A DNA stretch of 64,000 bases from assembly GCF_963082655.1 (NCBI RefSeq), contig NC_081553.1, positions 186,814,752 to 186,878,751 of the forward strand, given 5' to 3'. Below the pieces are notes generated by a model. It saw only the letters and a list, made by a program, of their open reading frames with translations. It was not told the origin of the DNA and ran no database searches. The stretch comes from Stomoxys calcitrans. Its lineage: Eukaryota > Arthropoda > Insecta > Diptera > Muscidae. Positions within the stretch are counted from its first letter, which is position 1. Every line of letters starts with the position of its first letter. The translations under genes and the position numbers were made by a program. Below are positions 23,951-37,300 of this stretch, one piece after another.

Positions 23951-24880
23951 TCGCCATTGTCAAGAAGAACATTAGGAAAGGAGTAGCGCCAGGTTACGCC
24001 CTCATTATAAGGGCGGTCATCGATGTCAAACACCCAAAGGGTGTAAAGGGACCGTGGCATTTAGTGCCATCCCTTACACCAGGGATTTTCGCTGTACCTT
24101 TTATCTTCTCGATCATACTGCGGAGAGGGCTCAGTTGTCCAGACATCCATAGGTGATAATCGGTCAAACCACGGCTGTAAACACGTAGTGTACCATTCCC
24201 GACCTAAGTAGACCGCATTCAGTCCCCCTTTAAACCTTATCTCGAAGTTTCTTTTCCACATCTGGTCCAGTCTCTGGCCTTCAAAGCGAGCAAGAGTAAG
24301 AGACCTGCCGCTCTCTCTCTCTCTCTCTCGCACAAATCTTACATAGAATTTTGAGGTCAAGTATCATGGAACCGTGTCTCTCCCAAAGCTTTCTAGAGGC
24401 TCAATAAGTCAAATAAGGGACTTGTGCATGAGTCATCTGTTTAAAATATGAACTGATATTGCCCCCTTACAATTTCTAAGCGATCTGCATAACGCAAATT
24501 CGATAGTCGCATGGGCTTGATTCGATTCCCTATTTTATCGTGGCAAATTTCGTTAATTGAGAAATACTCGCCTCTTTAGACAAAAAAAGGTTCGAAAACA
24601 TCCGAACTGTATAAAAAGGTACTAAATCCGCCTCGGGGGTACTAAGGTACTACTCGGTTGGAAAAGTGCTGAAAATAGTACTATAGTACTGGCTTTTCCA
24701 ACCCTGGTATGCGGTAATTCGGCCCCTGCTGTTGTAAATGAAGGAGATTTTTTGGGTCACTGACTTTTGAGTTCACAGACTTCATTTATTTGCAGCAATC
24801 CTTTTTTCTTTCATAATCAACGTCTGCTGTCAGCTTTCCGCCTAATCTTTTTTTTTTTGCTTGACACCTTGATATTGATC
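23951..24880. other. Intergenic, no gene recognised; CT microsatellite
   Basis: No supported gene. A short (CT)n run lies at 24311-24330. The rest is unassigned, possibly old transposon sequence. Confidence 0.5.
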
Positions 24881-25060
24881 TTCCTTAAACATCCTCTAAA
24901 TAGTAGCCTTGTGTTGTCATTATCGGCATGTCCTCATTGGGTTTTTGAAGACCTTCCCAGGGTTTTACTATTCCACAATGCTATATGCGCTTTCCTTAGT
25001 CTTTTTTTTTAAACTTGGACTCCGTCGCTGGGTAGGTAATCGTTTTTAATAACGGTAATA
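24880..25060 (-). mobile_element. Short relic of RNase H LINE family
   Basis: Contains degenerate phrases (CTATTCCACAATGCTATATGC, then a TTGGACTCCGTCG phrase) aligned in order with 42470-42530 of the large LINE copy. No open frame. Confidence 0.5.
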
Positions 25061-25910
25061 ATCTGTCCCTTAAATATCATCTGCGGTGAGACCTTGAGGG
25101 TTTGGCTCTCTCAGACTATCGACCTATAAAAAATTCCGCTATTATATAACAAACGAAAATAAGCAGGGAGATCGGTTTTTAACTAAAATCATAAAAAATC
25201 CATTTAAATAAATTTTACTTTTCATACCCAAAAATTATAATAATTTCTTATTTATTTCAAGCGAAATTTTTTATTTAAACTTTTATCACCTAGAAAATCC
25301 TAGAAACAAATCAACCTTACCAGGACAAGAAAATTATATTAACAAATATTTCCCAATAGAGTAATCACAAACATTTGCAAAACAAACAACCTAAATTTAA
25401 ACAAGAGGAACTATTTATTCGCATTAATTTTATTTCAAAATTAAAATTTTGGTATTTTGTATTATTTTAGTTTAATTTAAGAAAAAAACAGTATACAAAT
25501 ATATATTTTAATTTGTCAAAATTGTGTATAAAATTTGGTAAGACATACGAAAACAAAAAAAAAAAAACTAAAATTTATAAAAAAAGGAAATCTTTACTAA
25601 AACAAATTCATTGATAATAATTATCGAAAACCTTAAGCAAAAAAATAAATAAATAAAAGAATAACTAATAAATAAAATAAACCATTAACTATGAAACATT
25701 TTAAATACTAAAAAACAAAACAAGGAAAGGCAACAGTAAGAAATTAAATTCTTCATAAACTATAAATGTAATAAACAAAAAAATAATTGAAAGAAAACAA
25801 AAATAAATATTAAAAGAAAAACCCATATTTTCTTTTTTCCAAAAAAATAAAATGTTAAAATTTTGTTTTATTTTTATTACATGAAAAATAAAAGGTGAAA
25901 GGGGAAGTTT
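25061..25910. other. AT-rich intergenic DNA flanking the minisatellite
   Basis: Extremely AT-rich, with several AATAAA motifs and A runs. No gene recognised. It grades into the 19-bp array at about 25911. Confidence 0.6.
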
Positions 25911-28900
25911 GATGCTCTTATAAAGACCTGGTGCTCTTATAAAGACCTGGTGCTCTTATAAAGACCAGGTGCTCTTATAAAGACCTGGTGGTCTTCTAAA
26001 GACCTGGTGGTCTTATAAAGACCTGGTGGTCTAATAAAGACGTGGTGGTCTTATAAAGACCTGGTGGTCTTATATAGACCTGGTGGTCTTATAAAGACCT
26101 GGTGGTCTTATAAAGACCTAGTGGTCTTATAAAGACCTGGTGGTCTTATAAAGACCTGGTGGTCTTATAAAGACCTGGTGGTCTTATAAAGACTTGGTGG
26201 TCTTATAAAGACCTGGTGGTCTTATAAAGACCTGGTGGTCTTATAAAGACCTGGTGGTCTTATAAAGACCTGGTGGTCTTATAAAGACCTGGTGGTCTTA
26301 TAAAGGCCTGGTGGTCTTATAATGACCAGGTGGTCTTATAATGACCTGGTGGTCTTATAATGACCTGGTAGTCTTACAAACACCTGGTGGTCTTATAAAG
26401 ACCTGGTGGTCTTATAAAGTCTTGGTGGTCTTATAAAGACCTGGTGGTCTTATAAAGACCTGGTGTTCTTATAAAGACCTAGTGGTCTTATAAAGACCTG
26501 GTGGTCTTATAAAGAGCTGGTGGTCTTATAAAGACCTGGTGGTCTTATAAAGACCTGGTGGCCTTATTAAGACCTGGTGGCCTTATAAAGAGCTGGTGGT
26601 CTTATAAAGAGCTGGTGGTCCTGTAAAGAGCTGGTGGTCTTATCAAGACCTGGTGGTCTTATCAAGACCTGGTGGTCTTATCAAGACCTGGTGGTCTTAT
26701 CAAGACCTGGTGGTCTTATAAAGACCTGGTGGTCTTATAAAGACCTGGTGTTCATATAAAGATCTGGTGGTCTTAAAAAGACCTGGTGGTCTTATAAAGA
26801 CCTGGTGGTCTTAAAAAGACCTGGTGGTCTTATAAAGACCTGGTTGTCTTATAAAGACCTGGTGGTCTTATAAAGACCCGGTGGTCTTATGAAGACCTGG
26901 TGGTCTTATAAAGACCTGGTGGTCTTATAAAGAGCTGGTGGTCTTATAAAGACCTGGTGGTCTTATAAAGACCTGGTGGTCTTATAAAGACCTGGTGGTC
27001 TTATAAAGACCTGGTGGTCTTATAAAGACCTAGTGGTCTTATAAAGACCTGGTGGTCTTATAAAGACCTGGTGGTCTTATAAAGACCTGGTGGTCTTATA
27101 AAGACTTGGTGGTCTTATAAAGACCTGGTGGTCTTATAAAGACCTGGTGGTCTTATAAAGACCTGGTGGTCTTATAAAGACCTGGTGGTCTTATAAAGAC
27201 CTGGTGGTCTTATAAAGACCTGGTGGTCTTATAAAGACCTGGTGGTCTTATAAAGACCTGGTAATCTTATAAAGAACTAGTAATCTTATAAAGACCTGGT
27301 GGTCTTATAAAGACCTGGTGGTCTTATAAAGACCTGGTGGTCTTATAAAGACCTGGTGGTCTTATAAAGACCTGGTGGTCTTATAAAGACCTGGTGGTCT
27401 TATAATTACCTGGTGGTCTTATAAAGACCTGATTGTCTTATAAAGACCTGGTGGTCTTATAAAGACCTGGTGGTCTTATAAAGACCTGGTGGTCTTATAA
27501 AGACCTGGTGGTCTTATAAAGACCTGGTGGTCTTATAAAGACCTGGTGGTCTTATAAAGACCTGGTGGTCTTATAAAGGCCTGGTATCTTATAAAGACCT
27601 GGTGGTCTTATAAAGACCTGGTGGTCTTATAAAGACCTGGTGGTCTTATAAGGACCTGGTGGTCTTATAAAGACCTGGTGGTCTTATAAAGACCTGGTGG
27701 TCTTATAAAGACCTAGTGGTCTTATAAAGACCTGGTGGTTTTAAAAAGACTTGGAGGTCATATAAAGACCTGGAGGTCTTATAAAGACCTGGTGGTCTTA
27801 AAAAGTCTTGGTGGTCTTATAAAGACCTGGTGGTCTTATAAACACCTGGTGGTCTTATAAACACCTGGTGGCCTTATAAACACCTGGTGGTCTCATAAAG
27901 ACCATGCGGTCATATAAAGACCTGGTGGTCTTTTCAAGACCTGGTAGTCTTTTAAAGACCTGGTGGTCTTATAAAGACCTGGTGGTATTAGAAAAACCTG
28001 GTGGCCTTATAAATACCTTGTGGTCTTATGAAGGCCTGGTGGTCTTATAAGGACCTAGGGGTCTTATAAAGAGCTAGGGGTCTTATAAAGGTCTAGTAGT
28101 TTTATAAAGACCTGGTGGTCTTATCAAGACCTGTTGGTCTTATCAAGACCTGGTGGTCTTATCAAGACCTGGTGGTCTTATCAAGACCTGGTGGTCTTAT
28201 CAAGACCTGGTGGTCTTATCAAGACCTGGTGGTCTTATCAAGACCTGGTGGTCTTATCAAGACCTGGTGGTCTTATCAAGACCTGGTGGTCTTATCAAGA
28301 CCTGGTGGTCTTATCAAGACCTGGTGGTCTTATCAAGACCTGGTGGTCTTATCAAGACCTGGTGGTCTTATAAAGACCTGGTGGTCTTATAAAGGCCTGG
28401 TATCTTATAAAGACCTGGTGGTCTTATAAAGACCTGGTGGTCTTATAAAGACCTGGTGGTCTTATCAAGACCTGGTGGTCTTATCAAGACCTGGTGGTCT
28501 TATAAAGACCTGGTGGTCTTATAAAGACCTGGTGGTCTTATAAAGACCTGGTGGTCTTATAAAGACCTGGTGTTCATATAAAGATCTGGTGGTCTTAAAA
28601 AGACCTGGTGGTCTTATAAAGACCTGGTGGTCTTAAAAAGACCTGGTGGTCTTATAAAGACCTGGTTGTCTTATAAAGACCTGGTGGTCTTATAAAGACC
28701 CGGTGGTCTTATGAAGACCTGGTGGTCTTATAAAGACCTGGTGGTCTTATAAAGAGCTGGTGGTCTTATAAAGACCTGGTGGTCTTATAAAGACCTGGTG
28801 GTCTTATAAAGACCTGGTGGTCTTATAAAGACCTGGTGGTCTTATAAAGACCTAGTGGTCTTATAAAGACCTGGTGGTCTTATAAAGACCTGGTGGTCTT

Positions 28901-31040
28901 ATAAAGACCTGGTGGTCTTATAAAGACTTGGTGGTCTTATAAAGACCTGGTGGTCTTATAAAGACCTGGTGGTCTTATAAAGACCTGGTGGTCTTATAAA
29001 GACCTGGTGGTCTTATAAAGACCTGGTGGTCTTATAAAGACCTGGTAATCTTATAAAGAACTAGTAATCTTATAAAGACCTGGTGGTCTTATAAAGACCT
29101 GGTGGTCTTATAAAGACCTGGTGGTCTTATAAAGACCTGGTGGTCTTATAAAGACCTGGTGGTCTTATAAAGACCTGGTGGTCTTATAATTACCTGGTGG
29201 TCTTATAAAGACCTGATTGTCTTATAAAGACCTGGTGGTCTTATAAAGACCTGGTGGTCTTATAAAGACCTGGTGGTCTTATAAAGACCTGGTGGTCTTA
29301 TAAAGACCTGGTGGTCTTATAAAGACCTGGTGGTCTTATAAAGACCTGGTGGTCTTATAAAGACCTGGTGGTCTTATAAAGGCCTGGTATCTTATAAAGA
29401 CCTGGTGGTCTTATAAAGACCTGGAGGTCTTATAAAGACCTGGTGGTCTTATAAGGACCTGGTGGTCTTATAAAGACCTGGTGGTCTTATAAAGACCTGG
29501 TGGTCTTATAAAGACCTAGTGGTCTTATAAAGACCTGGTGGTTTTAAAAAGACTTGGAGGTCATATAAAGACCTGGAGGTCTTATAAAGACCTGGTGGTC
29601 TTAAAAAGTCTTGGTGGTCTTATAAAGACCTGGTGGTCTTATAAACACCTGGTGGTCTTATAAACACCTGGTGGCCTTATAAACACCTGGTGGTCTCATA
29701 AAGACCATGTGGTCATATAAAGACCTGGTGGTCTTTTCAAGACCTGGTAGTCTTTTAAAGACCTGGTGGTCTTATAAAGACCTGGTGGTATTAGAAAAAC
29801 CTGGTGGCCTTATAAATACCTTGTGGTCTTATGAAGGCCTGGTGGTCTTATAAGGACCTAGGGGTCTTATAAAGAGCTAGGGGTCTTATAAAGGTCTAGT
29901 AGTTTTATAAAGACCTGGTGGTCTTATCAAGACCTGTTGGTCTTATCAAGACCTGGTGGTCTTATCAAGACCTGGTGGTCTTATCAAGACCTGGTGGTCT
30001 TATCAAGACCTGGTGGTCTTATCAAGACCTGGTGGTCTTATCAAGACCTGGTGGTCTTATCAAGACCTGGTGGTCTTATCAAGACCTGGTGGTCTTATCA
30101 AGACCTGGTGGTCTTATCAAGACCTGGTGGTCTTATCAAGACCTGGTGGTCTTATCAAGACCTGGTGGTCTTATAAAGACCTGGTGGTCTTATAAAGGCC
30201 TGGTATCTTATAAAGACCTGGTGGTCTTATAAAGACCTGGTGGTCTTATAAAGACCTGGTGGTCTTGTAAGGACCTGGTGGTCTTATAAAGACCTGGTGG
30301 TCTTATAAAGACCTGGTGGTCTTATAAAGACCTAGTGGTCTTATAAAGACCTGGTGGTTTTAAAAAGACTTGGAGGTCATATAAAGACCTGGAGGTCTTA
30401 TAAAGACCTGGTGGTCTTAAAAAGTCTTGGTGGTCTTATAAAGACCTGGTGGTCTTATAAACACCTGGTGGTCTTATAAACACCTGGTGGCCTTATAAAC
30501 ACCTGGTGGTCTCATAAAGACCATGTGGTCATATAAAGACCTGGTGGTCTTTTCAAGACCTGGTAGTCTTTTAAAGACCTGGTGGTCTTATAAAGACCTG
30601 GTGGTATTAGAAAAACCTGGTGGTCTTATAAATACCTTGTGGTCTTATGAAGGCCTGGTGGTCTTATAAGGACCTAGGGGTCTTATAAAGAGCTAGGGGT
30701 CTTATAAAGGTCTAGTAGTTTTATAAAGACCTGGTGGTCTTATCAAGACCTGTTGGTCTTATCAAGACCTGGTGGTCTTATCAAGACCTGGTGGTCTTAT
30801 CAAGACCTGGTGGTCTTATCAAGACCTGGTGGTCTTATCAAGACCTGGTGGTCTTATAAAGACCTGATTGTCTTATAAAGACCTGGTGGTCTTATAAAGA
30901 CCTGGTGGTCTTATAAAGACCTGGTGGTCTTATAAAGACCTGGTGGTCTTATAAAGACCTGGTGGTCTTATAAAGACCTGGTGGTCTTATAAAGACCTGG
31001 TGAACTTATAAAGACCTAGAGGCCTTATTAAAACCTGGTA
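25911..31040. repeat. 5.1 kb minisatellite of a 19-bp hairpin-forming unit
   Basis: About 270 tandem copies of AAAGACCTGGTGGTCTTAT. Each unit contains the inverted repeat AAGACC-TGGT-GGTCTT. Variants include TATCAAG in place of TATAAAG (a homogenised block at 28110-28360, copied at 29915-30165 and in part near 30730-30850), GCTCTT units at the left edge, and deletions such as GGCCTGGTATCTT. Because TATCAAG units lack TAA stops and 19 is not divisible by 3, those blocks give spurious open frames repeating the same 19 residues in three frames. It lies between trx and the sugar-transporter gene and is not taken as coding. Confidence 0.98.
26749..30373. repeat. Higher-order repeat of 1,803 bp within the minisatellite
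   Basis: Marker variants recur at a constant offset: CTGTTGG at 28131 and 29934, TATCTT at 27589 and 29392 and again at 28401 and 30204, each 1,803 bp apart. A TTCATATAAAGATCTGG marker at 26751 and 28573 is 1,822 apart, that is, one extra unit. A third, shortened copy follows 816 bp after the second. This shows block duplication of the array. Confidence 0.9.
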
Positions 31041-31095
31041 AACATTTTTTCTTTTGCTTCTGATGTATATATTCAAAAATATTACTACACACTGT

Positions 31096-31101
31096 TTTAT
31101 T
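31096..31101 (-). promoter_or_regulatory. Candidate polyadenylation signal of the transporter
   Basis: AATAAA on the minus strand, about 40 bases after the stop and about 55 bases before the edge of the minisatellite, implying a very short 3' UTR. Confidence 0.55.
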
Positions 31102-31141
31102 TACATAAAATTCTTAATTCATTTTCTTAGATTAGTTTAAC

Positions 31142-31395
31142 TTATAAAACTTTTGATCGAAAGCCTCCCGCCACAATTGCTGTAACATCGGAAGGATTAC
31201 GTCCACGGGTCTCTGGCAAATAGAATAGCGTGAGGAAAAACACAACAAAACACGATAAGGCAAAAGGTAGAAACGAAAATGATCCCCACATATTTTGTAT
31301 TGTGGGGAATGTCATGCCTACGGCAAAATTACAGCTCCATGATGCTAAACTGCCCAGAGACATGGCCACAGGTCTGGGAGATACCTCAAAGAGCT
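31142..31395 (-). CDS. Sugar transporter last exon (helices 11-12, C-terminus)
   Basis: Acceptor TTTTCCAG. Codes ELFEVSPRPVAMSLGS, two helices, FYLPETRGRNPSD and the stop at 31142-31144. Confidence 0.92.
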
Positions 31396-34300
31396 CTGGA
31401 AAATTGAAGAGACTTGATTAAAAAGCATAGTGGGCTTTCACCGAATCACATTTTACCTGATCCAATGAAGAAGGGAATCGGTCCAATTCCAAATTGAAAG
31501 AAAGTTATGTAAAAAAATATGCAGGCAATACAAGCCATGGCAAACCAAGAAACGTAGTCCTGACAACACAAAGGTATGAGGAGATTTATAGATAAGATTA
31601 GAGAATATATAATGCTCAACGATATATGGTATAGGGTATGTAAGATAAGTTTCAACCCCTTTTGGCGATTTGTTTTCCATACTTACAATGTATTGCAGCA
31701 ATATGGCAAATCCCAAAAGAAATATGCCGCAAAACATGGATGAAGTCAACATAAGAGGCCTTCGATTAACTTTCGCCATGAGATAGGGTACGAACAAAGA
31801 TGTTACCAGATTCATGCAACCAGAACCCACATTGGCCCATTCAGCGGCTTTATCCGATAGACCAGCTTTTTGGAATATTGAGACAGAATAATAGAAAATC
31901 TAAAGAAAAGGGGGGTTTCACATAAGGGCTAAACAAATTCTTCTCAATTACCTACCGCATTAATGCCTGCCAATTGTTGGCCACCCTGGAAAGCACAAAC
32001 CAAGACCAAGGGCAACAGCAATTTCTTATCCTTAAGCATATCACAGAAACCTCGAACATTTTCAGTGACTTTTGCCTCTTCGTCCATTATATCCATTTCT
32101 TGGGTGAAATCTTCCATTCTAACCTTGGCACCTCTTAAACGCTGCAACTGCAATTGGGCTTCATTGCGATCAGCCTTCACCACGGCCAGCCATTTAGGAC
32201 TTTCCGGATATAGGCAGTAGGGTGTAAAGCATAGGCAAACAATAACCACATATAAGCTGAGGGCAATATGCCATTGGGTGTAATTACCCAAAACGCTGCT
32301 CAAGCTAATGAATTGTGAAATTACTAGGCCCGTATTCAGGCCTATGACACAAAAGACTCCCAGAGTTCCACGCAAGGCCAAGGGGGCAATTTCACTATGA
32401 TACATGGGCAATACTGTCGTTGTTATGCCACTTGCTATTCCCGCAAGGAAACGACCACAAATGAGTACTTCGAATGAATACAGAAGGCGACATGTGTAGA
32501 AACATAAACCTCCGAGAAAGTAGAGTATGCCACAGATCAGAAGAGATCGTTTTCTGTGGAAAGAGAATTTAATGAAAACTTAAGGAACAGAGGCAAACTT
32601 CTCTCTTATCAATGAGTGTAGTCTGATTCAAGGTAATGATAAGGGGCCTCCTTTTTATAGCCGAGTCCGAACGGCGTGCCGCAGTGCGACCTCTCACATA
32701 GTTTCCCACAAATGTCGCCAGCATTAGGAGGGCATAACCACCTCTGAAAAACATTCCTTTAAGGAACAGGGGCAAACTTCTCTCTTATCAATGAGTGTTG
32801 TCTGATTCAAGGTAATGAGAAGGGGCCTCCTTTTTATAGCCGAGTGCGAACGGCGTGCTGCAGTGCGACCTCTCACATAGTTTCTCACAAATGTCGCCAG
32901 CATTAGGAGGGGATTACCAACGCTGACAAACATTCCTTTAAGGAACAGCGGTAAACTTCTCTGTTATCAATGAGTGTTGTCTGATTCAAGAGGCCTCCTT
33001 TTTATAGCCGAGTCCGAACGGCGTGCCGCAGTGCGACCTCTCACATAGTATCTCACAAATGTCGCCAGCATTAGGAGGGCATAACCACCGCTGAAAAACA
33101 TTCCTTTAAGGAACAGATTCAAACTTCTCTCTTATCAAAGTGTGTTGTCTGATGCAAGGGGCCTCCTTTTTATATCCGAGTGCGAACGGCGTGCCGCAGT
33201 GCGACCTCTCACATGCTAATTGCTAATTTTGCCCATGAACATTCCACTAAGGAACAGAGGCAAACTTCTCACATATCAATGAGTGCAGTCCGATTCAAGT
33301 TTAAGCTCAGTGATATGGGACTTCCTTTGTACAGCCGAGTCCGAACGGCGTGCCGCAGTGCGACACCTCTTTGGAGCGAAGTTTTACATGGCAAAGTACC
33401 CCACAAATGTTGCCAGCATTAGGAAGGGAAAACCACCGCTGAAAATTTTTTCTGATGGTATCGCCAGGATTCGAACCCAGGCGTTCAGCGTCATAGGCGG
33501 ACATGCTAACCTCTGCGCTACGGTGGCCTCCGCGACCTCTCACATAGTATCTCACAAATGTCGCCAGCATTAGGAGGGGATAACCACTGCTGAAAAATTT
33601 TTTTTTGATGTTCTCGCCAGGATTCGAACCCAGGCGTTCAGCGTCGTAGGCGGACGTGCTAACCTCTGCGCTATGGTAAAAATAGTTTCATTTAAATAGG
33701 ATGGCTCAAAGTATTCCGTGTCTGCCTATTATGCTAAAAGCCTAGGATCGAATCCAGGCGAGAACATCAGAAACAATTTTTGGCGCTGATTATCGCCTGA
33801 CTAATGCTGCTGATTCTTTTGATAGCTTCAACCACGAAAATCATGCGATGGAGGCGTGTGTCGACGCCGTTAGTTTCAGGGTGATCAATGTCCAATAACG
33901 GATTGTTTCACCAAACATGTCATCACTTCTCTAGGAGTTTAAACTGCAAATAGGTCCTAATCGGTAATCGCAACGCCAGATTTTTGACGTAGCACATAGG
34001 GGAAGGGGACATCTATAGAGTCCGTGGTGATGAGGAGGTCAAGCTCCTTTTGTGTCTTTCGCCCGCATTGGGGAGGAGAAGACATAGGGTAATGGGTGAA
34101 CACTTATTCTCTTTTCTGGATTTTCACCTCACCAAGTCCTGTGTTCATACGGATCTCTGCAAAATATCAGAGAAGCCCTCCAGGGGCTCAAAAAGTAAAG
34201 TCGGAAGATCGTTTTATATAGAAGCCAAATCTGTACTAGGACCGGTTTGACCCATTTATAATCCTAACCGACCTACATCTGAAGTTATTGTGCAACATAT

Positions 34301-37300
34301 CCCGCAGCTAGCTAGTTGATCGCTTCAGCTTATCCTCATGAATGATGTTTAGACGTGTCCGATACACTTCTTGATCTCCAAGTTAACTTTATAAGGTTGA
34401 ATCAATCCTAGCTGACGTGTCTAGGCGATTTTTGCCTAGGGCAGTTGGTTTTATGCACCAGAGAATTTTTCGTTACCAGAGGCGCTTCTGTGATCCTATA
34501 ACGGTGAGATTTCGAAAAGTAACCGAGAGATAACGGGCTATCGTAAAGCAACCTCAGAGATTAGATGGTTACGAATACCAAAAGTTTACTAGGGATGCGA
34601 AGGGAATTTTTTTGAAAACTGTTGATTACCGGCAAGTGGGGACAAAAGATGAAGGAGTGCACTAACCACCAGAATTGTTGTAAATGTTCGCTCAGCAAAA
34701 ATGGCCAGACGGACGATGTAAAAGAGTCATACAACAGGAATGGTAAGGATCATGGTCGCACATGATCTAGAGATCTGAGCAACATGGTTAAGTAAGGCGA
34801 GTTCACTCGGAGGCCAGTTTGGCCCATTGTGATAACTTAGATAAGAACGAAAAAGAATGAACATGTGAAACCTCGGACCATATCTAGAGGTTATACACCA
34901 ATAAAAGAACATGAGGAATGGAGAACCAGAGAAGGGGGTGTAGGGGTATGTGCCTTGGCCGGATCTTATGGCACCCTCCGTCGGAATTATCCCGCAAGCA
35001 CGTATATGCCTTCGCCGGATCCTTTGGCACCCTCCGCCGGAACTATCCCGACCCGATCACAAATCTTTGGAGAGAAGGGTTTTTCGGTCCCTTGTATTGA
35101 GAGGCTCGATGCCGCCATAGAAAGAAGCAAAAAGAAAAGTGAGAGAAATTGCAAGAAGTTATAACCCCGAAACCCTTGGGGCCTCACATACAAAGTTGTG
35201 ATAAAGAAATTCCGTCCGACAAGCTAAACGGCGGAGATGGACGAGTGTACAATGGCACATATAGTCCACACATTTTACCTCCGATATAAATGTAGAGAAT
35301 AAGAAGATTATTAAGAGACTGCTCCTCTTTGGAGTGTAAGAAGGCGATTGACGCCTTCTCTGAGGATGGGACAATCCGCATCTTTTGGTTGCCGGGCCAT
35401 AACGGAGTAAGGGAGAATCAAAGGGCAGATGATTTGGCAATGAAGGCCAGAGAACTGTTGTCGATAAACTTGGTTAACACGAAGATTTTCGAGTCGACGT
35501 AGTCCGATTTAAGGGCGTGGGCGACAAACTCAGCGAAACGGTCGGTAGGACGACGAAGACTCAATGGTTTGAACCGGATCGTGAGAGGACGAGGCTATTA
35601 CTGAAAGGAAGTAAAGGAGGTAAATCTTTCGGTATCTTAACGGAATACATAGGACTACGAGCTCACTTATGCAAAATCAATGCGGCAAGTAATAGCATGT
35701 GTAGGGCATGTGGGGAAGATGATGAGACGTTGGAGCATTTTCTTTATCATTGCCCGGCTTTCGCGTCTAACAGATACCGGCAGTTAGGTGGGGACACGAT
35801 ACCGGACATGAACCAACTTAGATGAGTGGTACAGAAAACAATTATAATTAAAATTTTCTTTTTCGAGATTCCTTTTTTAGTTTTTAGATCGCACAACAAG
35901 CCGATTACTGGCTTAGGTGTATGTCCATAGTGGCATGGGGCGGATTAACATCTGCACCCTCTTTTCAACCTATCCTAACCTAACCCTACCCAAGAGACTG
36001 CTGACAACATAAGCCCCTCCACGATAGAGGAGCTAAGGAATGCGGTCCGTAGCCTCCAGAGCTAAAGAGCACACGGTCCCTAAAGAATACCGACTGAGAT
36101 CATCCGGCAGATAGCTAAAAACAAACCGGAATTTCTTCTGATTATGTTAAACAGGAGGCCACCGTAGCTCAGAGGTTAGCATGTTCGCCTATGACCCTGA
36201 ACGCCTTGATTCAAATCCTGGCAAGACCATCAGAAGAAATTTTTAAAACGGTGGTTTCCCCTCCTAATTGTGGCAACATTTGTGGAGCACGAGAAGTTTG
36301 GCGCTGTTCTTTTGTGGAATCTTCATGGGCAAAATTTGCATTGGTCAACAGATGTCTACAGAAAGGAGTTTTTTTTTATGTATGGAAGATTCAAAAGTTA
36401 CTTGGTGCAGCATTTAAAAGGAGCGATGTAGGGCCCACGAAGCCCGAAGGAGGAGATGAACGGGAGAACGATGCAAACTAACGGGAGAGCGAACAAACAC
36501 TCATCGATCGACACAACCGTAGAGATTATGAAGAGTCCACTGGCAACATAAGCCCCATCACACAATAGCTCCTCCATTGTAAAAGGACTTATGTTGCTAT
36601 TTTTGTGAGCAGGAAAGGAATATCGGCTGAGGTCATCAGTCCGACAGCTGAAAACAGACTCAAATTTCTTCTAAGAATGTGGACCGCTAAAAATAGTTTT
36701 TCCAGGTTGTATGAAAGAAACAAAAGCAGGGGAATGATCCCACGATCCCACAAGGAGATCACTTTGTATGCTGGACACGGCTGAAAAGATTTTGTAGCGA
36801 CTCATAAAGCCATAGCTGCAGGGCGCTATCATTGTAGGAGGTGGGCGGCCCTCAATAAGAAAACATGGCTTCCAATGGATTGGAAGCCAGTGGATTTTGT
36901 AGTGACTCATAAAGCCACAGCTGCAAGGCGCTATCATTGTGGGAGGTGGTCAATAAGAAAACATGGCCTCCGGATAGGAATATTCATTATTGGAGCTCTG
37001 AAAGATGTGGTGGAGGTAGTAGATGCGCTGGGCAAAGAAACCACTACTCTAGGCCATTTGTCCCCTTTTCCACACTGAATGTAAAGATCGCATTTTATGG
37101 CATTTTGGGAACTCAGATAGGATTTTAGTGTACCGGTGTATCTGATGGGAATGATGGGGAATTCCTTTAGAATAGGATTTGGTCTAGTGTTTAGTTACAC
37201 AGACTTCTATATGATGAGATGAGATGGTTCCAAACTAGACGGCTAGGTGAGCTTTGGGGCGAACTCTAAAGATCTAGAACTGGTCATATCGAAAAGGTTA

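Noticed and set aside
28115..30232. Open frames of 79-104 residues repeating a W/S/Y-rich 19-residue motif
   Set aside because: They arise only where TATCAAG replaces TATAAAG in the 19-bp minisatellite, appear in all three frames with the same peptide, and have no gene structure.
25911..31040. CRISPR-like appearance of palindromic repeats
   Set aside because: Units are contiguous with no spacers and the genome is an insect's; it is a minisatellite.
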